Shown: positions 36,657-49,978 of the stretch, piece after piece
How positions within the stretch are numbered: position 1 is the first letter of the stretch
Layout of the letters: the number at the start of each line of letters is the position of its first letter
Assembly: GCF_900142365.1 (NCBI RefSeq)
Contig: NZ_FRAP01000013.1
Location: 1-64,000 of the forward strand
Length of the DNA stretch: 64,000 bases
Direction: 5' to 3'
Origin: Pseudonocardia thermophila
Lineage (GTDB): Bacteria > Actinomycetota > Actinomycetes > Mycobacteriales > Pseudonocardiaceae
The notes under the pieces: generated by a model
What the model was told of the DNA's origin: nothing
Databases searched by the model: none
What the model saw: only the letters and a program-made list of their open reading frames with translations
Translations under genes and position numbers: made by a program

Positions 36657-37433
36657 CTACCGGTCGCGCACCCCAGCCGCGAGATCCGCCGCCAGCGCCC
36701 GGACCCGCGCGGGCCCCTGCGCCGCGGCCGTCACGAACGCCGAACCGACGATGACCCCGTCGGCGAACCCGGCCACCTCGGCCGCCTGCTCCCGCGACCG
36801 CACGCCCAGCCCGACGCCGATCGGCAGATCGGTGTGCGCCCGGGTCCGGGCGACCAACGCGGGCGCCGCCGACGCGACCGTGTCCCGCGCGCCGGTGACC
36901 CCCATCGTCGAGGCGGCGTAGACGAACCCGCGGCACGCCGCCACGGTCTTCGCGATCCGCTCCTCCGACGACGACGGCGCCACCAGGAAGATCCGGTCAA
37001 GCCCGTGCGCCTCGGAGGCGGCCAGCCACTCGTCGGCCTCCTCCGGGATGAGGTCCGGGGTGATCATCCCCAGTCCGCCCGCGTTCGCCAGGTCCCGCGC
37101 GAACGCGTCCACCCCGTAGCGCAGCACCGGGTTGAAGTACGTCATCACCACCGCCGGGCACCCGGCTGCAGTCACCCGCTCCACCACGGAGAACACGTCC
37201 CGCAGCCGCGTACCCGCGCGCAGCGCCACGTCCGTGGCACCGGCGACCGTCGGACCGTCGATGACCGGATCGGAGTACGGAACCCCGACCTCGAGCATGT
37301 CGCAGCCGCCATCGACCAGCGCCTTCAGCAGCTCGACCGACTCGTCGACGGTCGGGAACCCGGCCGGGAGGTAGCCGATCAGGGCACCTCGCTCGTCCGC
37401 CTTCGCCTTGGCGAACACCTCGGCGACGCTCAC
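36657..37433 (-). CDS. trpA: Tryptophan synthase alpha subunit
   Basis: A 258-residue TIM-barrel subunit that cleaves indole-3-glycerol phosphate and channels indole to TrpB. It has [14 protein letters not shown], the catalytic Glu in [16 protein letters not shown] (family usually has DPVMDGP) and [10 protein letters not shown]. The GTG start overlaps the trpB stop as GTGA. It is the last gene of the trp operon. Confidence 0.97.
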   Translation of the reverse strand: MSVAEVFAKAKADERGALIGYLPAGFPTVDESVELLKALVDGGCDMLEVGVPYSDPVIDGPTVAGATDVALRAGTRLRDVFSVVERVTAAGCPAVVMTYFNPVLRYGVDAFARDLANAGGLGMITPDLIPEEADEWLAASEAHGLDRIFLVAPSSSEERIAKTVAACRGFVYAASTMGVTGARDTVASAAPALVARTRAHTDLPIGVGLGVRSREQAAEVAGFADGVIVGSAFVTAAAQGPARVRALAADLAAGVRDR

Positions 37434-38830
37434 TCGTGCCCCCCTGCCGTGCCGTCGCTCGGGGCCGCGAGCGACCCTGCTGCCTCATCGCTCGGGCCCG
37501 CGAGCGACCCTGCGGCCTCATCGCTCGGGCCCGCGGGCGACCCTTCGGCGATCCGAGTACCGCTCGCCTCCGCCGCGCTCTCGCCCTCGCCGATCATGCC
37601 GAACCACCGCGCCGCGGTGTCCACGTCCTTGTCTCCGCGGCCGGACAGGTTCACCAGGATCACCGCGTCCGGACCCAGCTCGCGGCCCAGCCGCAGCGCA
37701 CCGGCGACCGCGTGCGCCGACTCGATCGCCGGGATGATCCCCTCAGTGCGCGACAGCAGCGCGAACGCCTCCATCGCCTCGGCGTCCGTGACCGGCTCGT
37801 ACGTGGCCCGACCGAGGTCCTTCAGCAGCGCGTGCTCCGGCCCGACGCCCGGGTAGTCCAGCCCAGCGGAGATCGAGTACGACTCCTTGGTCTGGCCGTC
37901 CTCGTCCTGCAGCAGGTACGACAGCGCCCCGTGCAGCGCGCCCGGGGAACCCTCGCTGAGCGTGGCCCCGTGCCGGCCGGTCGCCACCCCCTCGCCGCCG
38001 GGCTCGAAGCCGACCAGCCGCACCGACGGATCGTCGAGGAACGCGTGGAAGATCCCGATCGCGTTCGAGCCCCCGCCGACGCAGGCCGCGACCGCGTCCG
38101 GCAGCCGCCCGACCCGATCGAGGACCTGCTCGCGCGCCTCCAGCCCGATGATGCGGTGGAAGTCGCGCACCATCGTCGGGAACGGGTGCGGCCCGGCGAC
38201 CGTACCGAGCACGTAGTGGGTGGTGTCGACGTTGGTGACCCAGTCGCGCAGCGCCTCGTTGATCGCGTCCTTGAGCGTGCGCGAACCGGTCTTCACCGGG
38301 ATCACGGTGGCGCCGAGCAGCCGCATACGGGCGACGTTGAGCGCCTGCCGCTCGGTGTCGACCTCGCCCATGTAGATGACGCACTCCAGGTCGAGCAGCG
38401 CGCACGCGGTCGCGGTGGCGACCCCGTGCTGGCCCGCCCCGGTCTCGGCGATCACCCGGGTCTTGCCCATGCGCTTGGTCAGCAGAGCCTGGCCCAGCAC
38501 ATTGTTGATCTTGTGCGAGCCGGTGTGGTTGAGGTCCTCGCGCTTGAGCAGGATCCGCGCGCCACCGGCGTGCTCCCCCAGCTTCCAGGCGTCCGTGAGC
38601 GGCGACGGCCGGCCGGTGTAGTCGCGGTGCAGCCGGTCGAGCTCGTCGAGGAACTCGCGGTCCCCGCGGATCTTGTCGTAGACGACGCTGAGCTCGTCGA
38701 GCGCGGCGATCAGCGCCTCCGGCACGAACCGCCCGCCGTAGCGGCCGAAGTGGCCGCGCTCATCGGGTTCGTGCCCGGACGGTGTGCGGATGCCGTCGCT
38801 GGCCTTGCTGGTGGGGACGATGGACGTCAC
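37430..38830 (-). CDS. trpB: Tryptophan synthase beta subunit, with repetitive C-terminal tail
   Basis: A 466-residue PLP enzyme joining indole and serine. It has [18 protein letters not shown], the PLP lysine in [36 protein letters not shown] and [12 protein letters not shown]. The family normally ends shortly after the last motif; here about 45 extra residues follow with an 11-residue repeat ([11 protein letters not shown]). GTG 38830 is preferred to ATG 38848 because it overlaps the trpC stop as GTGA, like its neighbours. Confidence 0.96.
   Translation of the reverse strand: MTSIVPTSKASDGIRTPSGHEPDERGHFGRYGGRFVPEALIAALDELSVVYDKIRGDREFLDELDRLHRDYTGRPSPLTDAWKLGEHAGGARILLKREDLNHTGSHKINNVLGQALLTKRMGKTRVIAETGAGQHGVATATACALLDLECVIYMGEVDTERQALNVARMRLLGATVIPVKTGSRTLKDAINEALRDWVTNVDTTHYVLGTVAGPHPFPTMVRDFHRIIGLEAREQVLDRVGRLPDAVAACVGGGSNAIGIFHAFLDDPSVRLVGFEPGGEGVATGRHGATLSEGSPGALHGALSYLLQDEDGQTKESYSISAGLDYPGVGPEHALLKDLGRATYEPVTDAEAMEAFALLSRTEGIIPAIESAHAVAGALRLGRELGPDAVILVNLSGRGDKDVDTAARWFGMIGEGESAAEASGTRIAEGSPAGPSDEAAGSLAGPSDEAAGSLAAPSDGTAGGHE
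37455..37548. repeat. 33-bp in-frame repeat (about 2.9 copies) in the 3' end of trpB
   Basis: Units start at 37455, 37488 and 37521, each containing TCGCTCGGGCCCGCGAGCGA or a close variant. The period of 33 keeps the frame and encodes 11-residue repeats in the TrpB tail. The unit holds a GCTCGGGCCCG near-palindrome. Confidence 0.8.
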
Positions 38831-39651
38831 CGGGCTATTCTGCTGCACGACGGGTGGAAGCCCGCGGCCACCAGCGATCGCACCGCCGCACGCGGGTCCC
38901 CGCTGGTCACCAGGCCCTCGCCGACGAGCACCGCGTCGGCGCCCCAGCCGGCGTAGGTGAGCAGGTCACCGGGCCCGCGCACACCCGACTCGGCGACGCG
39001 GATGACGTCCGACGGCAAGCCGGGCGCGATCCGGCCGAAGATCGACCGGTCCACCTCCAGCGTGTGCAGGTTGCGCGCGTTGACGCCGATCACCTTGGCG
39101 CCCGCCTCGAGCGCCCGGTCGGCCTCGTCCTCGGTGTGCACCTCGACCAGCGCGGTCATCCCGAGCGACTCGACCCGGTCGAGCAGCGCGTCGAGCACGT
39201 TCTGCTCCAGCGCCGCGACGATCAGCAGCACCACGTCGGCACCGTAGGCACGGGCCTCGTGCACCTGGTACGGCGAGATGATGAAGTCCTTGCGCAGGAT
39301 CGGCACGTCGACCCGGGCACGCACCGCCGCGAGGTCGGCCAGCGAGCCGCCGAAGTAGCGCTGCTCGGTGAGCACGCTGATCATCCGGGCACCGCCCTCG
39401 GCGTACGCCTCGGCGAGCTCCGCGGGATCCTCGATGGGGGCCAGCGCGCCCTTGGAGGGGCTGCGCCGCTTCACCTCCGCGATCACCCCGATCCCGGGCT
39501 CGTGCAGCCGGGCCAACGCGTCGATCGGCGGAGGCGCCTTCTGGGCGCGACGCTTGATCTCGGCGAAGTCCACCTCGGACTCGCGCACCGCGAGGTCGGC
39601 CCGGACGCCCTGCACGATGGAGTCGAGGACGCTGCCGCCGCGCTGGTCCAT
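38827..39651 (-). CDS. trpC: Indole-3-glycerol phosphate synthase
   Basis: A 274-residue TIM barrel that closes CdRP to indole-3-glycerol phosphate. The signatures are [13 protein letters not shown] (catalytic lysine), [54 protein letters not shown] and [11 protein letters not shown]. The ATG has GGAGCAGGAC upstream. It lies 98 bases after the membrane protein gene and overlaps trpB. Confidence 0.96.
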   Translation of the reverse strand: MDQRGGSVLDSIVQGVRADLAVRESEVDFAEIKRRAQKAPPPIDALARLHEPGIGVIAEVKRRSPSKGALAPIEDPAELAEAYAEGGARMISVLTEQRYFGGSLADLAAVRARVDVPILRKDFIISPYQVHEARAYGADVVLLIVAALEQNVLDALLDRVESLGMTALVEVHTEDEADRALEAGAKVIGVNARNLHTLEVDRSIFGRIAPGLPSDVIRVAESGVRGPGDLLTYAGWGADAVLVGEGLVTSGDPRAAVRSLVAAGFHPSCSRIAR

Positions 39652-39749
39652 GCGGTCCTGCTCCTCTCGGCCGGCGCTGGGATGGATCCCATGCTAGACA
39701 TCCCCGTTCGCCCGCCTGCTCCCAGGTCGGGCCGGGCGTACAGGGTCGT

Positions 39750-40571
39750 TCAGGTGAAGTGGGGTGCGCCACCCGCACCGAGCGCGACGCCGATCTCCGG
39801 CAGCCGCTCCCCCGCCCGGGCGGCGTCGATCCGGGTGCCGCCGGGGAACGTCCGCAGGCCCTCGTGCACCGCGCACGGGCAGTCCTCGCGCAGCGGATCC
39901 GGGCAGTCGGCGAGGGCGCCGCGCAGCCGCGCCGCGTCGTCGGCGGGCACGGTCGCGGCGACCACGGCGGTGGCGCTGCGGTGTCTGGCCTCCCCGGTTC
40001 CACAGGCCGGGCAGATCCCGACCAGCACGGAGTCGTCGCCGGTCGCGGCCGCGAACACCGGCTCGACGACCGCGTTGCCGCAGTTCCGGCAGGGTCCCGG
40101 TGGGTCGGGCGCCGTCGTGGGATCGAGGCCGGCGTCGAGGGCGTCCCAGGCGGCCCGGTCGGGATCCGCCGCCGTCCCGGCCGTGCGGGAGTAGCGCGCG
40201 CCGAAGCGGGCCAGCCCCGGCTCACGGACGGCGACCAGTACGCCTGCGGCGACCAGCAGCAGCCCCCCGGCGAGCAGCACGAGCGCTCCCAGCGGAGCCG
40301 CCCCGAACTGCGCCGCGGCGGCCACCGCCACCCCGCACCCGGCGACGGCGAGGAGCCCGCCGACGATCCGCCGCAGCACACCCGCGGTGGCGACGATCCC
40401 GGCGATGCCGGCGAGCGCGAGCAGCGCCACCCCGCCCGTCCAGGACGGCGCATCCTCAGGCCGGTCGAGGGCTCCGCCGCCCCACAGCGCCACAGCCGCG
40501 AGCGCCAGCCCGGCGGCCGCGACCGCCAGCCGGCGCCCGGCACCGGGTGCCGGCCCCTCCGGGGTGCTCAC
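39750..40571 (-). CDS. Trp-operon membrane protein (Trp_oprn_chp type) with extra cysteine-rich C-terminal domain
   Basis: A 273-residue protein coupled to trpE by a GTGA overlap. Residues about 1-160 match the conserved actinobacterial trp-region membrane protein: four helices and a tail [17 protein letters not shown]. That family normally ends there. Here about 110 more residues follow with CRNCGN and CPACG pairs, a zinc-ribbon-like spacing, and later cysteines (ADCPD, EDCPC). Function is unknown for both parts. I read no frameshift joining them. Confidence 0.75.
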   Translation of the reverse strand: MSTPEGPAPGAGRRLAVAAAGLALAAVALWGGGALDRPEDAPSWTGGVALLALAGIAGIVATAGVLRRIVGGLLAVAGCGVAVAAAAQFGAAPLGALVLLAGGLLLVAAGVLVAVREPGLARFGARYSRTAGTAADPDRAAWDALDAGLDPTTAPDPPGPCRNCGNAVVEPVFAAATGDDSVLVGICPACGTGEARHRSATAVVAATVPADDAARLRGALADCPDPLREDCPCAVHEGLRTFPGGTRIDAARAGERLPEIGVALGAGGAPHFT

Positions 40572-42127
40572 CGCCGCGACGCCGGCGGCGGGGGTGTGAT
40601 CGTGGCCGCGGTGGCGATGGCGGACAGCACCGCGCGCGCCTTGTTGAGGCACTCCCGGTCCTCGGCCTCCGGGTCGGAATCGGCGACGATCCCGCCGCCG
40701 GCCTGCACGTAGGCGACACCGCCCCGCACCAGCGCGGTGCGGATCGCGATCGCGGTGTCGGCGTCCCCGGCGAAGTCGAGGTAGCCCACCACGCCGCCGT
40801 AGAGGCCCCGGCGGGTGGGCTCGAGCTCGTCGATGATCTCCATCGCGCGCGGCTTCGGCGCACCGGACAGCGTGCCGGCCGGGAAGCAGGCGGTGACCGC
40901 GTCGAACGCGGTGCGCCCGGGCGCCAGCCGGCCCGTCACCGTGGACACCAGGTGCATGACGTGGCTGTAGCGCTCGACGGCGAAGAAGCTCGACACCTTC
41001 ACCGTGCCCGGCGCGCACACCCGGCCGAGATCGTTGCGACCGAGATCGACGAGCATGACGTGCTCGGCGCGCTCCTTCTCGTCGGTGCGCAGGTCCTTCT
41101 CGAGGAGCTGGTCCTCCTCCTCGTCGGCGCCCCGCCAGCGGGTGCCGGCGATGGGGTGCGTGGTCGCCACCCCGTCCCGCACGGTGACCAGCGCCTCCGG
41201 GCTGGAGCCGACGATGTCGAACCGTTCCCCCGCCGCGGACTCCAGCCGCAGCAGGTACATGTACGGGCTCGGGTTGGTCGCGCGCAGCACCCGGTAGACG
41301 TCGAGCGGATCGGCCGGGCACGGCGTCTCGAACCGCTGCGAGACCACCACCTGGAACGCCTCGCCGGCGCGGATCTGCTCCTTGGCGGCCTCCACAGCGG
41401 CGTGGTGCTCCTCCGGGCTGCGGCGGCGCACGAACTGCGGCTCGACAGCCCGGTAGGTGGCGACGGTGGAGGGTGCGGGGGCGGCCAGCTCGGCGGTCAT
41501 CCGGTCGAGCCGGCGCACGGCGTCGTCGTAGGCCTCGTCGACCCGCTCGTCGGTGTTGTCCCAGTTGATCGCGTTGGCGATCAGGGTGATGGAGCCCTCG
41601 TGGTGGTCGACGGCGGCCAGGTCGGTGGCCAGCAGCATCACCAGCTCGGGGATCCCCAGGTCGTCGACGGCGTGCTCGGGCAGCCGCTCCAGCCGTCGCA
41701 CCACGTCGTAGCCGAGGTAGCCGACCATGCCGCCGGTGAGCGGCGGCAGCCCGGGCAGCGGCTCGCTGCGCAGCCACTCCAGGGTGGCGCGCAGGACGCC
41801 GAGCGGGTCCCCGTCCTGCGGAAGACCCACCGGCACCTCGCCGATCCAGCGCGCTTGCCCGTCGACCGCGGTCAGCGCGGCCGCTGAGCGGGCGCCGACG
41901 AACGACCACCGCGACCACGAGCGGCCGTTCTCCGCGGACTCCAGCAGGAACGTGCCCGGCCGGTCGCCGGCGAGCTTGCGGTAGACCCCCACCGGCGTCT
42001 CGTCGTCGGCGAGCAGGCGTCGCGTCACCGGGATCACCCGATGACCGGCGGCGAGCGCGCGGAACTCCTCGCGACCGGGCACGATCTCGCCCAGCGCGCC
42101 GGCCGGGGAGCTCACGGGGGCAACCAT
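40568..42127 (-). CDS. trpE: Anthranilate synthase component I
   Basis: A 519-residue chorismate-using enzyme that makes anthranilate with a TrpG glutaminase, which is not encoded here. The N-terminal feedback region has [18 protein letters not shown], with the LLES element that binds tryptophan. The catalytic C-terminal half has [28 protein letters not shown] and [19 protein letters not shown]. The ATG follows GAGAAT by 6 bases, so it may be leaderless. It is the first gene of the operon and divergent from a TetR gene. Confidence 0.96.
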   Translation of the reverse strand: MVAPVSSPAGALGEIVPGREEFRALAAGHRVIPVTRRLLADDETPVGVYRKLAGDRPGTFLLESAENGRSWSRWSFVGARSAAALTAVDGQARWIGEVPVGLPQDGDPLGVLRATLEWLRSEPLPGLPPLTGGMVGYLGYDVVRRLERLPEHAVDDLGIPELVMLLATDLAAVDHHEGSITLIANAINWDNTDERVDEAYDDAVRRLDRMTAELAAPAPSTVATYRAVEPQFVRRRSPEEHHAAVEAAKEQIRAGEAFQVVVSQRFETPCPADPLDVYRVLRATNPSPYMYLLRLESAAGERFDIVGSSPEALVTVRDGVATTHPIAGTRWRGADEEEDQLLEKDLRTDEKERAEHVMLVDLGRNDLGRVCAPGTVKVSSFFAVERYSHVMHLVSTVTGRLAPGRTAFDAVTACFPAGTLSGAPKPRAMEIIDELEPTRRGLYGGVVGYLDFAGDADTAIAIRTALVRGGVAYVQAGGGIVADSDPEAEDRECLNKARAVLSAIATAATITPPPPASRR

Positions 42128-42184
42128 GGGCGCATTCTCTCAGGCGGCGTGTCCGGCGCGACCGCCGCGCGGCAGGATGGGCGG

Positions 42185-42793
42185 GTGAGCACCAGCCCGT
42201 CCGCCGCTCCGCGCCGCCGCGGGCGCCGACCCGGCGGTGCCGACACCCGCGGCGCCCTGCTCGAAGCGGCCCGCGCGGCGTTCGTCGAGCTCGGCTACGA
42301 CGGCGCGACGGTGCGCGGCATCGCCGAGCGGGCCGGCGTCGACCCGGCCATGGTCAACCACTGGTTCGGCAGCAAGGAGAAGCTGTTCGTCGCGGCCATC
42401 CAGCTGCCCGTCGACCCGTCCGCGGTCCTCGAGCAGGTGGTGCCCGGCGACCCGGAGAAGCTCGGCGAACGCATCATCGGCGCGTTCCTCAGCGTGTGGG
42501 ACGCCACCGGCGGCGGCCAGCTCGCCGCGCTCGTCCAGAGCATCACCAGTCACCAGGAGGCGGCCCAGATGCTGCGTGACCTCGTCTCGCGGGTGCTGGT
42601 CAAGCGGCTCATCGAGGCCGTCGCGCCGGACCGCACAGAGCTGCGGGCCAACCTCGTCGGCTCGCAGCTGATCGGGCTGGGCATGGCGCGGTACGTGGTG
42701 AAGCTGGAGCCGATCGCGTCGGCCGCGCCCGCGGAGCTGGTCCAGGCGATCGGGCCCACGATCCAGCGGTACGCCACCGGCGACATCGGGTAG
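42185..42793 (+). CDS. TetR family transcriptional regulator
   Basis: A 202-residue regulator. The TetR_N helix-turn-helix is at about 20-66 (ALLEAARAAFVELGYDGATVRGIAERAG, MVNHWFGSKEKLF). The C-terminal region resembles TetR_C_17-like actinobacterial members (ALVQSITSHQEAAQMLRDLV). GTG 42185 follows CAGGAT by 6 bases; the longer upstream frame would overlap trpE. Its target is unknown; the shared 57-base spacer makes trpE a possible one, but tetR-trpE linkage is not a known regulatory pairing. Confidence 0.9.
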   Translation: MSTSPSAAPRRRGRRPGGADTRGALLEAARAAFVELGYDGATVRGIAERAGVDPAMVNHWFGSKEKLFVAAIQLPVDPSAVLEQVVPGDPEKLGERIIGAFLSVWDATGGGQLAALVQSITSHQEAAQMLRDLVSRVLVKRLIEAVAPDRTELRANLVGSQLIGLGMARYVVKLEPIASAAPAELVQAIGPTIQRYATGDIG

Positions 42794-42798
42794 GTCGC

Positions 42799-42879
42799 GT
42801 GCGCCGGGCGCTGGGGCTCGTGGCGCTGCTGGTGGTGGGCTGCGCCCCGACCGTTCCGGCACCTGGCGCCACGGGTTGA
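42799..42879 (+). CDS. Possible 26-residue micro-lipoprotein
   Basis: A short frame five bases after tetR reads MRRALGLVALLVVGCAPTVP then six more residues and a stop. It has a basic n-region, a hydrophobic core and a lipobox-like LVVGC, a complete lipoprotein signal with only about 12 residues left after the cysteine. GGGTAGG lies 5 bases upstream of the GTG. It may be a real tiny lipoprotein or the remaining 5' end of a deleted lipoprotein gene. Confidence 0.4.
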   Translation: MRRALGLVALLVVGCAPTVPAPGATG

Positions 42880-42892
42880 GGTCCGGGCTGAG

Positions 42893-42945
42893 GCAACGAA
42901 CGGCCCTTTCGTCCACTCTGAGTGGATGAAAGGGCCGTTCGTTGC
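42893..42945. terminator. 53-bp GGCCCTTTCG hairpin, copy 2
   Basis: Arms GCAACGAACGGCCCTTTC and GAAAGGGCCGTTCGTTGC are exact reverse complements, with a 17-base middle holding CCACTC/GAGTGG. It lies 13 bases after the micro-lipoprotein frame, between convergent genes. The rest of the gap to 43098 shows nothing recognisable. Confidence 0.75.
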
Positions 42946-43098
42946 GCCCGGGGTGGGGCGGCCTGGCTGGCCCCGCGGACCACGGCGAGCCCCAGCGGAG
43001 CTCAAGGGACAGCGGCCCTGGGCGAGCCCAACCCCACCTCGGGATCACCGCACGCCGGAACCGCGGTGACCCGCACCTCCACGACGAGCTCGCCGAGC

Positions 43099-43752
43099 TC
43101 AGTCCAACGGCCGGCGCGGGTCGATGAACCCCGACTCGTACGCCGCGATCACGGCTTGCACCCGCCCGCGCGCACCGAGCTTCGCGATCACTGCAGCGAC
43201 GTGGGCCTGCGCCTCCTCCACTCCGACCGCGAGCTCCCTCGCGACCTCGGCATCCGAGAGTCCGCGAGCCATCCACCGCAGCACCTCACCCTCGCGCGGG
43301 GTCAGCGCGGCAGCGCCGAGCCCGCCCTGTCGGCACCGACCCCGGACCGCGACGAGCTCGCGGACCGCTGCCGGGAACAGCACCGCCTCCCCGGCCGCGA
43401 CCGTGCGCACCGCATGCACGACCTCCGCCGGTCCGGCTCGCTTGAGCAGGAACCCCGCAGCCCCGGCCTGCAGCGCGTCGTAGACGTCCCGGTCGTTGCC
43501 GAAGGCGGTGAGCACCAGCACGCGCGGCGGGTCCGGGACCGTTCGCAGGAGGTGGTGTGTGGCGCTCGTGCCGTCCGCCGCCCGCAGCCGGACGTCCAGC
43601 ATCACCACATCCGGTTTGCCCGCGCACACCAGGGCGGGCACGTCGGCGTCGGCGTCGGCCTCGCCGACGACCTCGATGTCCGGCTCACGACCGAGGGCGC
43701 CGCGCAGGTCCACCCGCGCGGGCTCGTCGTCGACCAGGAGCACCCGCACCAC
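43099..43752 (-). CDS. NarL/FixJ-type orphan response regulator
   Basis: A 217-residue regulator. The receiver has LLVDDEPA, the acceptor Asp in [13 protein letters not shown] and Lys in GFLLKRAG. The LuxR-type helix-turn-helix reads [27 protein letters not shown], but its recognition helix is [14 protein letters not shown] rather than the usual TVKxHVSNIL. No kinase is nearby. It stands between the his and trp clusters, downstream of hisI. Confidence 0.87.
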   Translation of the reverse strand: MVRVLLVDDEPARVDLRGALGREPDIEVVGEADADADVPALVCAGKPDVVMLDVRLRAADGTSATHHLLRTVPDPPRVLVLTAFGNDRDVYDALQAGAAGFLLKRAGPAEVVHAVRTVAAGEAVLFPAAVRELVAVRGRCRQGGLGAAALTPREGEVLRWMARGLSDAEVARELAVGVEEAQAHVAAVIAKLGARGRVQAVIAAYESGFIDPRRPLD

Positions 43753-43788
43753 GCTCAGGATGGTGGCAGAGGCCGGCCCCGGAGTGGC

Positions 43789-44136
43789 TCAGGACGCGGC
43801 GAGCAGCACGTTCGCGTCGAAGCAGGTGCGGTCGCCGGTGTGGCAGGCCGCACCGGTCTGGTCGACGGTCAGCAGCACGGTGTCACCGTCGCAGTCCAGC
43901 CGCACCTCGTGCACCCGCTGGACGTGCCCGGACGTCTCGCCCTTCACCCAGTACTCCTTGCGCGACCGCGACCAGTAGGTGGCGTAGCCGGTGGTGAGGG
44001 TGCGGTGCAGGGCCTCGTCGTCCATCCACGCCACCATCAGCACCTCGTTGGTGCCGCGCTGCTGGGCCACCGCGCACACCAGGCCGTCGGCGTCGCGCTT
44101 GAGCTTCGCGGCGATCGCCGGGTCCAGCCCCGTCAT
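43789..44136 (-). CDS. hisI: Phosphoribosyl-AMP cyclohydrolase
   Basis: A 115-residue zinc enzyme opening the adenine ring of PR-AMP in histidine synthesis. It has [16 protein letters not shown], the [19 protein letters not shown] signature, DCDGDTVL and the zinc cysteines in [12 protein letters not shown]. The HisE pyrophosphohydrolase domain is absent, as usual for actinobacteria. ATG overlaps the hisF stop as ATGA. It is the last gene of the his cluster. Confidence 0.96.
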   Translation of the reverse strand: MTGLDPAIAAKLKRDADGLVCAVAQQRGTNEVLMVAWMDDEALHRTLTTGYATYWSRSRKEYWVKGETSGHVQRVHEVRLDCDGDTVLLTVDQTGAACHTGDRTCFDANVLLAAS

Positions 44137-44906
44137 CTGATCTCCAGTCCTGCGTTCTTCATCGCCTGCTTGACCTCGCTGATGCGCAGGTCGCCGAAGT
44201 GGAACACGCTCGCGGCGAGCACCGCGTCGGCGCCCGCGGCGACGGCGGCCGGGAAGTCCTCGACCTTGCCGGCGCCGCCGCTGGCGATCACCGGGACCGT
44301 GACCGCCTTGCGCACCGCGGCGATCATGCGCAGGTCGAAGCCGTCTTTGGTGCCGTCGGCATCCATCGAGTTGAGCAGGATCTCGCCCACCCCGAGGTCC
44401 TGCCCGCGCTTGGCCCACTCGACGGCGTCGATGCCGGTGCCGCGCCGCCCGCCGTGCGTGGTGACCTCCCAGCCCGACGGCGTCGGCTTCTGCCCGGGCG
44501 GCACGGTGCGCGCGTCGACGGAGAGCACGATGCACTGGGAGCCGAACCGGCGCGCCGCCTCACCCAGCAGCTCGGGACGCAGCACGGCGGCGGTGTTGAT
44601 GCCGACCTTGTCGGCGCCGGCGCGCAGCAGCCGGTCGACGTCCTCGACGGATCGGACCCCGCCGCCGACGGTGAGCGGGATGAACACCTGCTCCGCGGTG
44701 CGGCGGACCACGTCGAGCATGGTGGCGCGGTCGTCGGACGACGCGGTGACGTCCAGGAACGTCAGCTCGTCTGCCCCCTCGGCGTCGTAGCGGGCCGCCA
44801 TCTCGACGGGATCACCTGCGTCGCGCAGGTCCGCGAAGTTGATCCCCTTGACCACCCGCCCGGCGTCGACGTCGAGACAGGGGATGACACGCACTGCGAC
44901 CGGCAC
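44133..44906 (-). CDS. hisF: Imidazole glycerol phosphate synthase subunit HisF
   Basis: A 257-residue TIM-barrel cyclase working with HisH to make imidazole glycerol phosphate and [24 protein letters not shown] carries the catalytic Asp near residue 12, and [16 protein letters not shown] the second Asp; [13 protein letters not shown] binds phosphate. It starts 47 bases after priA and overlaps hisI. Confidence 0.97.
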   Translation of the reverse strand: MPVAVRVIPCLDVDAGRVVKGINFADLRDAGDPVEMAARYDAEGADELTFLDVTASSDDRATMLDVVRRTAEQVFIPLTVGGGVRSVEDVDRLLRAGADKVGINTAAVLRPELLGEAARRFGSQCIVLSVDARTVPPGQKPTPSGWEVTTHGGRRGTGIDAVEWAKRGQDLGVGEILLNSMDADGTKDGFDLRMIAAVRKAVTVPVIASGGAGKVEDFPAAVAAGADAVLAASVFHFGDLRISEVKQAMKNAGLEIR

Positions 44907-44953
44907 CTCGAAATCCTACGTCGAGCGCCGATCGCGCCGTCACGGCCGCCCGG

Positions 44954-45724
44954 TCAGCCCGCGCTGCGCTCGGCTCCCCGGCCGACCTCGGCGACGGCGG
45001 CCAGCGCCTCCGGCAGCGTGAACCGGCCCGCGTACAGCGCCTTGCCGACGATCGCGCCCTCGAGGTTGACACCGTCAGCGGCCAGCCGGGCCAGCTGCAC
45101 CAGGTCGTCGAGGGACGAGACCCCACCGGACGCGATCACTGGTGCCTTCGTCGCGGAGGCCACCTCACGCAGGAAATCGATGTTCGGGCCGTTCAGCATG
45201 CCGTCACGGCCGACGTCGGTGACGACGTAGCGGGCGCAGCCGTCCCGGTCGAGCCGCTCCAGTGCCTCCCAGAAGTCGCCGCCGTCCTTCGTCCATCCGC
45301 GCGCGGCCAGCCGCGGGCCCTTCTCGCCGATCTTCGCATCCAGCCCGATCGCGACCCGCTCGCCGTAGCGGGCGATCACCGATCGGCACCACTGCGGGTT
45401 CTCGACGGCCGCGGTACCGATGTTGACCCGCGCGCACCCGGTGGACAGCGCACGCTCCAGCGACTCGTCGTCGCGGATGCCGCCGGACAGCTCCACCTGC
45501 ACGTCCAACCGTCCGACCACCTCGGCGAGCAGCTCGGCGTTGCTGCCGCGGCCGAACGCGGCGTCGAGGTCGACGAGGTGCACCCACTCTGCGCCGCCCT
45601 CCTGCCAGGCGAGCGCGGCGGCCAGGGGGTCACCGTAGGAGGTCTCAGTGCCGGCCTCGCCCTGGACGAGGCGGACGGCGGCGCCGTCGGCCACGTCGAC
45701 GGCGGGCAGGAGCGTGAACGTCAC
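44954..45724 (-). CDS. priA: Bifunctional HisA/TrpF isomerase PriA
   Basis: A 256-residue TIM barrel. It starts [20 protein letters not shown] (catalytic Asp near 11), then [12 protein letters not shown] and [16 protein letters not shown] with the second Asp. In actinobacteria this protein isomerises both ProFAR (histidine) and PRA (tryptophan). The trp operon here has no trpF, consistent with that dual role. GTG 45724 lies 7 bases after TACCCT, giving it an internal leaderless promoter. Confidence 0.93.
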   Translation of the reverse strand: MTFTLLPAVDVADGAAVRLVQGEAGTETSYGDPLAAALAWQEGGAEWVHLVDLDAAFGRGSNAELLAEVVGRLDVQVELSGGIRDDESLERALSTGCARVNIGTAAVENPQWCRSVIARYGERVAIGLDAKIGEKGPRLAARGWTKDGGDFWEALERLDRDGCARYVVTDVGRDGMLNGPNIDFLREVASATKAPVIASGGVSSLDDLVQLARLAADGVNLEGAIVGKALYAGRFTLPEALAAVAEVGRGAERSAG

Positions 45725-45731
45725 GCGTCGG

Positions 45732-45737
45732 AGGGTA
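45732..45737 (-). promoter_or_regulatory. -10 box of internal promoter for priA
   Basis: TACCCT on the minus strand lies exactly 7 bases before the priA GTG. The same box precedes hisD. It would allow priA-hisF-hisI to be expressed apart from the upstream his genes, sensible if PriA also serves tryptophan synthesis. Confidence 0.55.
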
Positions 45738-45752
45738 CCCAGCGGGGTCCGG

Positions 45753-46115
45753 TCACCCGGACGCGACCGGGTCACCGTCCGTCCCGTCGACGGTGCTGAC
45801 CTCAGCGCTGCTCGCGGCGCCGCTCGCCGTGCTGTTCTCGGGCTGGGCCCGGCGCGCTGCCCAGACCAGCCCGATCACCAGCCCGCCGACGATCAGCAGC
45901 ACCCAGACCCACCAGGGCAGGCGGCCGATCAGCGCGGTGATCACCCCGGCGAGCGCGGCACCGACCGCCGTGCCCAGCGTGCTCGCGGTGGACGTGCGCC
46001 GCCGCGTCGTGCTGCGCGGCGTCGTCGAGGTCCGGCGGGTGGTGGTCCGGCGGGTGGTGGTACGGCGGCGCGGGGACGAGCGGCCGGTGGTGGTGCGCCG
46101 GCGCTTCGTGGTCAT
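45753..46115 (-). CDS. Small membrane protein with Arg/Thr-rich N-terminus, inside the his operon
   Basis: A 120-residue protein of unknown function. Residues 1-45 are almost only Arg, Thr and Ser ([20 protein letters not shown]). Two hydrophobic segments follow (about 46-65 and 68-86, with [14 protein letters not shown]), then an acidic Ser/Ala tail. The ATG overlaps the hisH stop as ATGA and priA follows, so it is cotranscribed and coupled. The basic stretch could bind nucleic acid or phospholipid; this is a guess from composition. Confidence 0.75.
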   Translation of the reverse strand: MTTKRRRTTTGRSSPRRRTTTRRTTTRRTSTTPRSTTRRRTSTASTLGTAVGAALAGVITALIGRLPWWVWVLLIVGGLVIGLVWAARRAQPENSTASGAASSAEVSTVDGTDGDPVASG

Positions 46116-46765
46116 GCCCCGACGATGTCCTGCAGCCAGTTGCGCAGCACCTGCGCCCCGGCGTCACCGGACTTCTCCGGGTGGAACTGCGTGGCCGCGA
46201 GCGCGCCGTTCTCGACGGCGGCGACGAAGTCCTCGCCGTGGTGCGCCCACGTCACCACCGGCGGGCGGATCGGCGAGTTCCCCGGGTGCTCGCTGTCGGG
46301 CAGCTCCCAGTGCCGCACGGCGAACGAGTGCACGAAGTAGAAGCGGGTGTCGGCGTCGAGCCCGGCGAACAGGGTGGACCCGACGGGTGCGCGGACGGTG
46401 TTCCACCCCATGTGCGGCAGCACGTCGGCCTTGAGCTGCTCCACCGTGCCGGGCCACTGGCCGCAGCCCTCGGTGCGCTCGCCCCACTCCACACCCTCGT
46501 CGAACATCACCTGCATGCCGACGCAGATGCCGAGCACGGGACGGCCACCGGCGAGGCGCCGGCCGATGATCCGCGGGCCGTCGACGGCCTTCAGCCCGGC
46601 CATGCACGCGGCGAATGCGCCCACCCCGGGCACCACGAGGCCGTCGGCATCCAGTGCGGCCTTGAAATCGGATGTGACGGTCACGTCGGCCCCGACGCGG
46701 CGCAGCGCCCGTTCGGCCGAGCGCAGGTTCCCCGACCCGTAGTCGAGGACGACGATGCGCGGCAT
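46112..46765 (-). CDS. hisH: Imidazole glycerol phosphate synthase subunit HisH
   Basis: A 217-residue glutamine amidotransferase supplying ammonia to HisF. It has [17 protein letters not shown], the oxyanion strand VVPGVGAF, nucleophile Cys in [11 protein letters not shown], and the His-Glu pair in [10 protein letters not shown]. The ATG lies 6 bases after TATCCT, so besides read-through from hisB it has its own probable leaderless promoter. Confidence 0.96.
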   Translation of the reverse strand: MPRIVVLDYGSGNLRSAERALRRVGADVTVTSDFKAALDADGLVVPGVGAFAACMAGLKAVDGPRIIGRRLAGGRPVLGICVGMQVMFDEGVEWGERTEGCGQWPGTVEQLKADVLPHMGWNTVRAPVGSTLFAGLDADTRFYFVHSFAVRHWELPDSEHPGNSPIRPPVVTWAHHGEDFVAAVENGALAATQFHPEKSGDAGAQVLRNWLQDIVGA

Positions 46766-46771
46766 GCAGCC

Positions 46772-46777
46772 AGGATA
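46772..46777 (-). promoter_or_regulatory. -10 box of internal promoter for hisH
   Basis: TATCCT on the minus strand lies 6 bases before the hisH ATG, in the 40-base gap after hisB, the largest gap in this part of the operon. No ribosome site is visible, supporting a leaderless start. Confidence 0.5.
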
Positions 46778-46805
46778 CGGGGCGGCGCAGACCGACCCGG
46801 CGGTA

Positions 46806-49978
<3,173 letters not shown>

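Noticed and set aside
42128..42184. Trp-rich leader peptide for trpE
   Set aside because: The 57-base spacer contains no frame with tandem Trp codons.
43789..44535. hisI extended upstream as a 248-residue protein
   Set aside because: The upstream part is a shadow frame of hisF; ATG 44136 overlaps the hisF stop and gives the family length.
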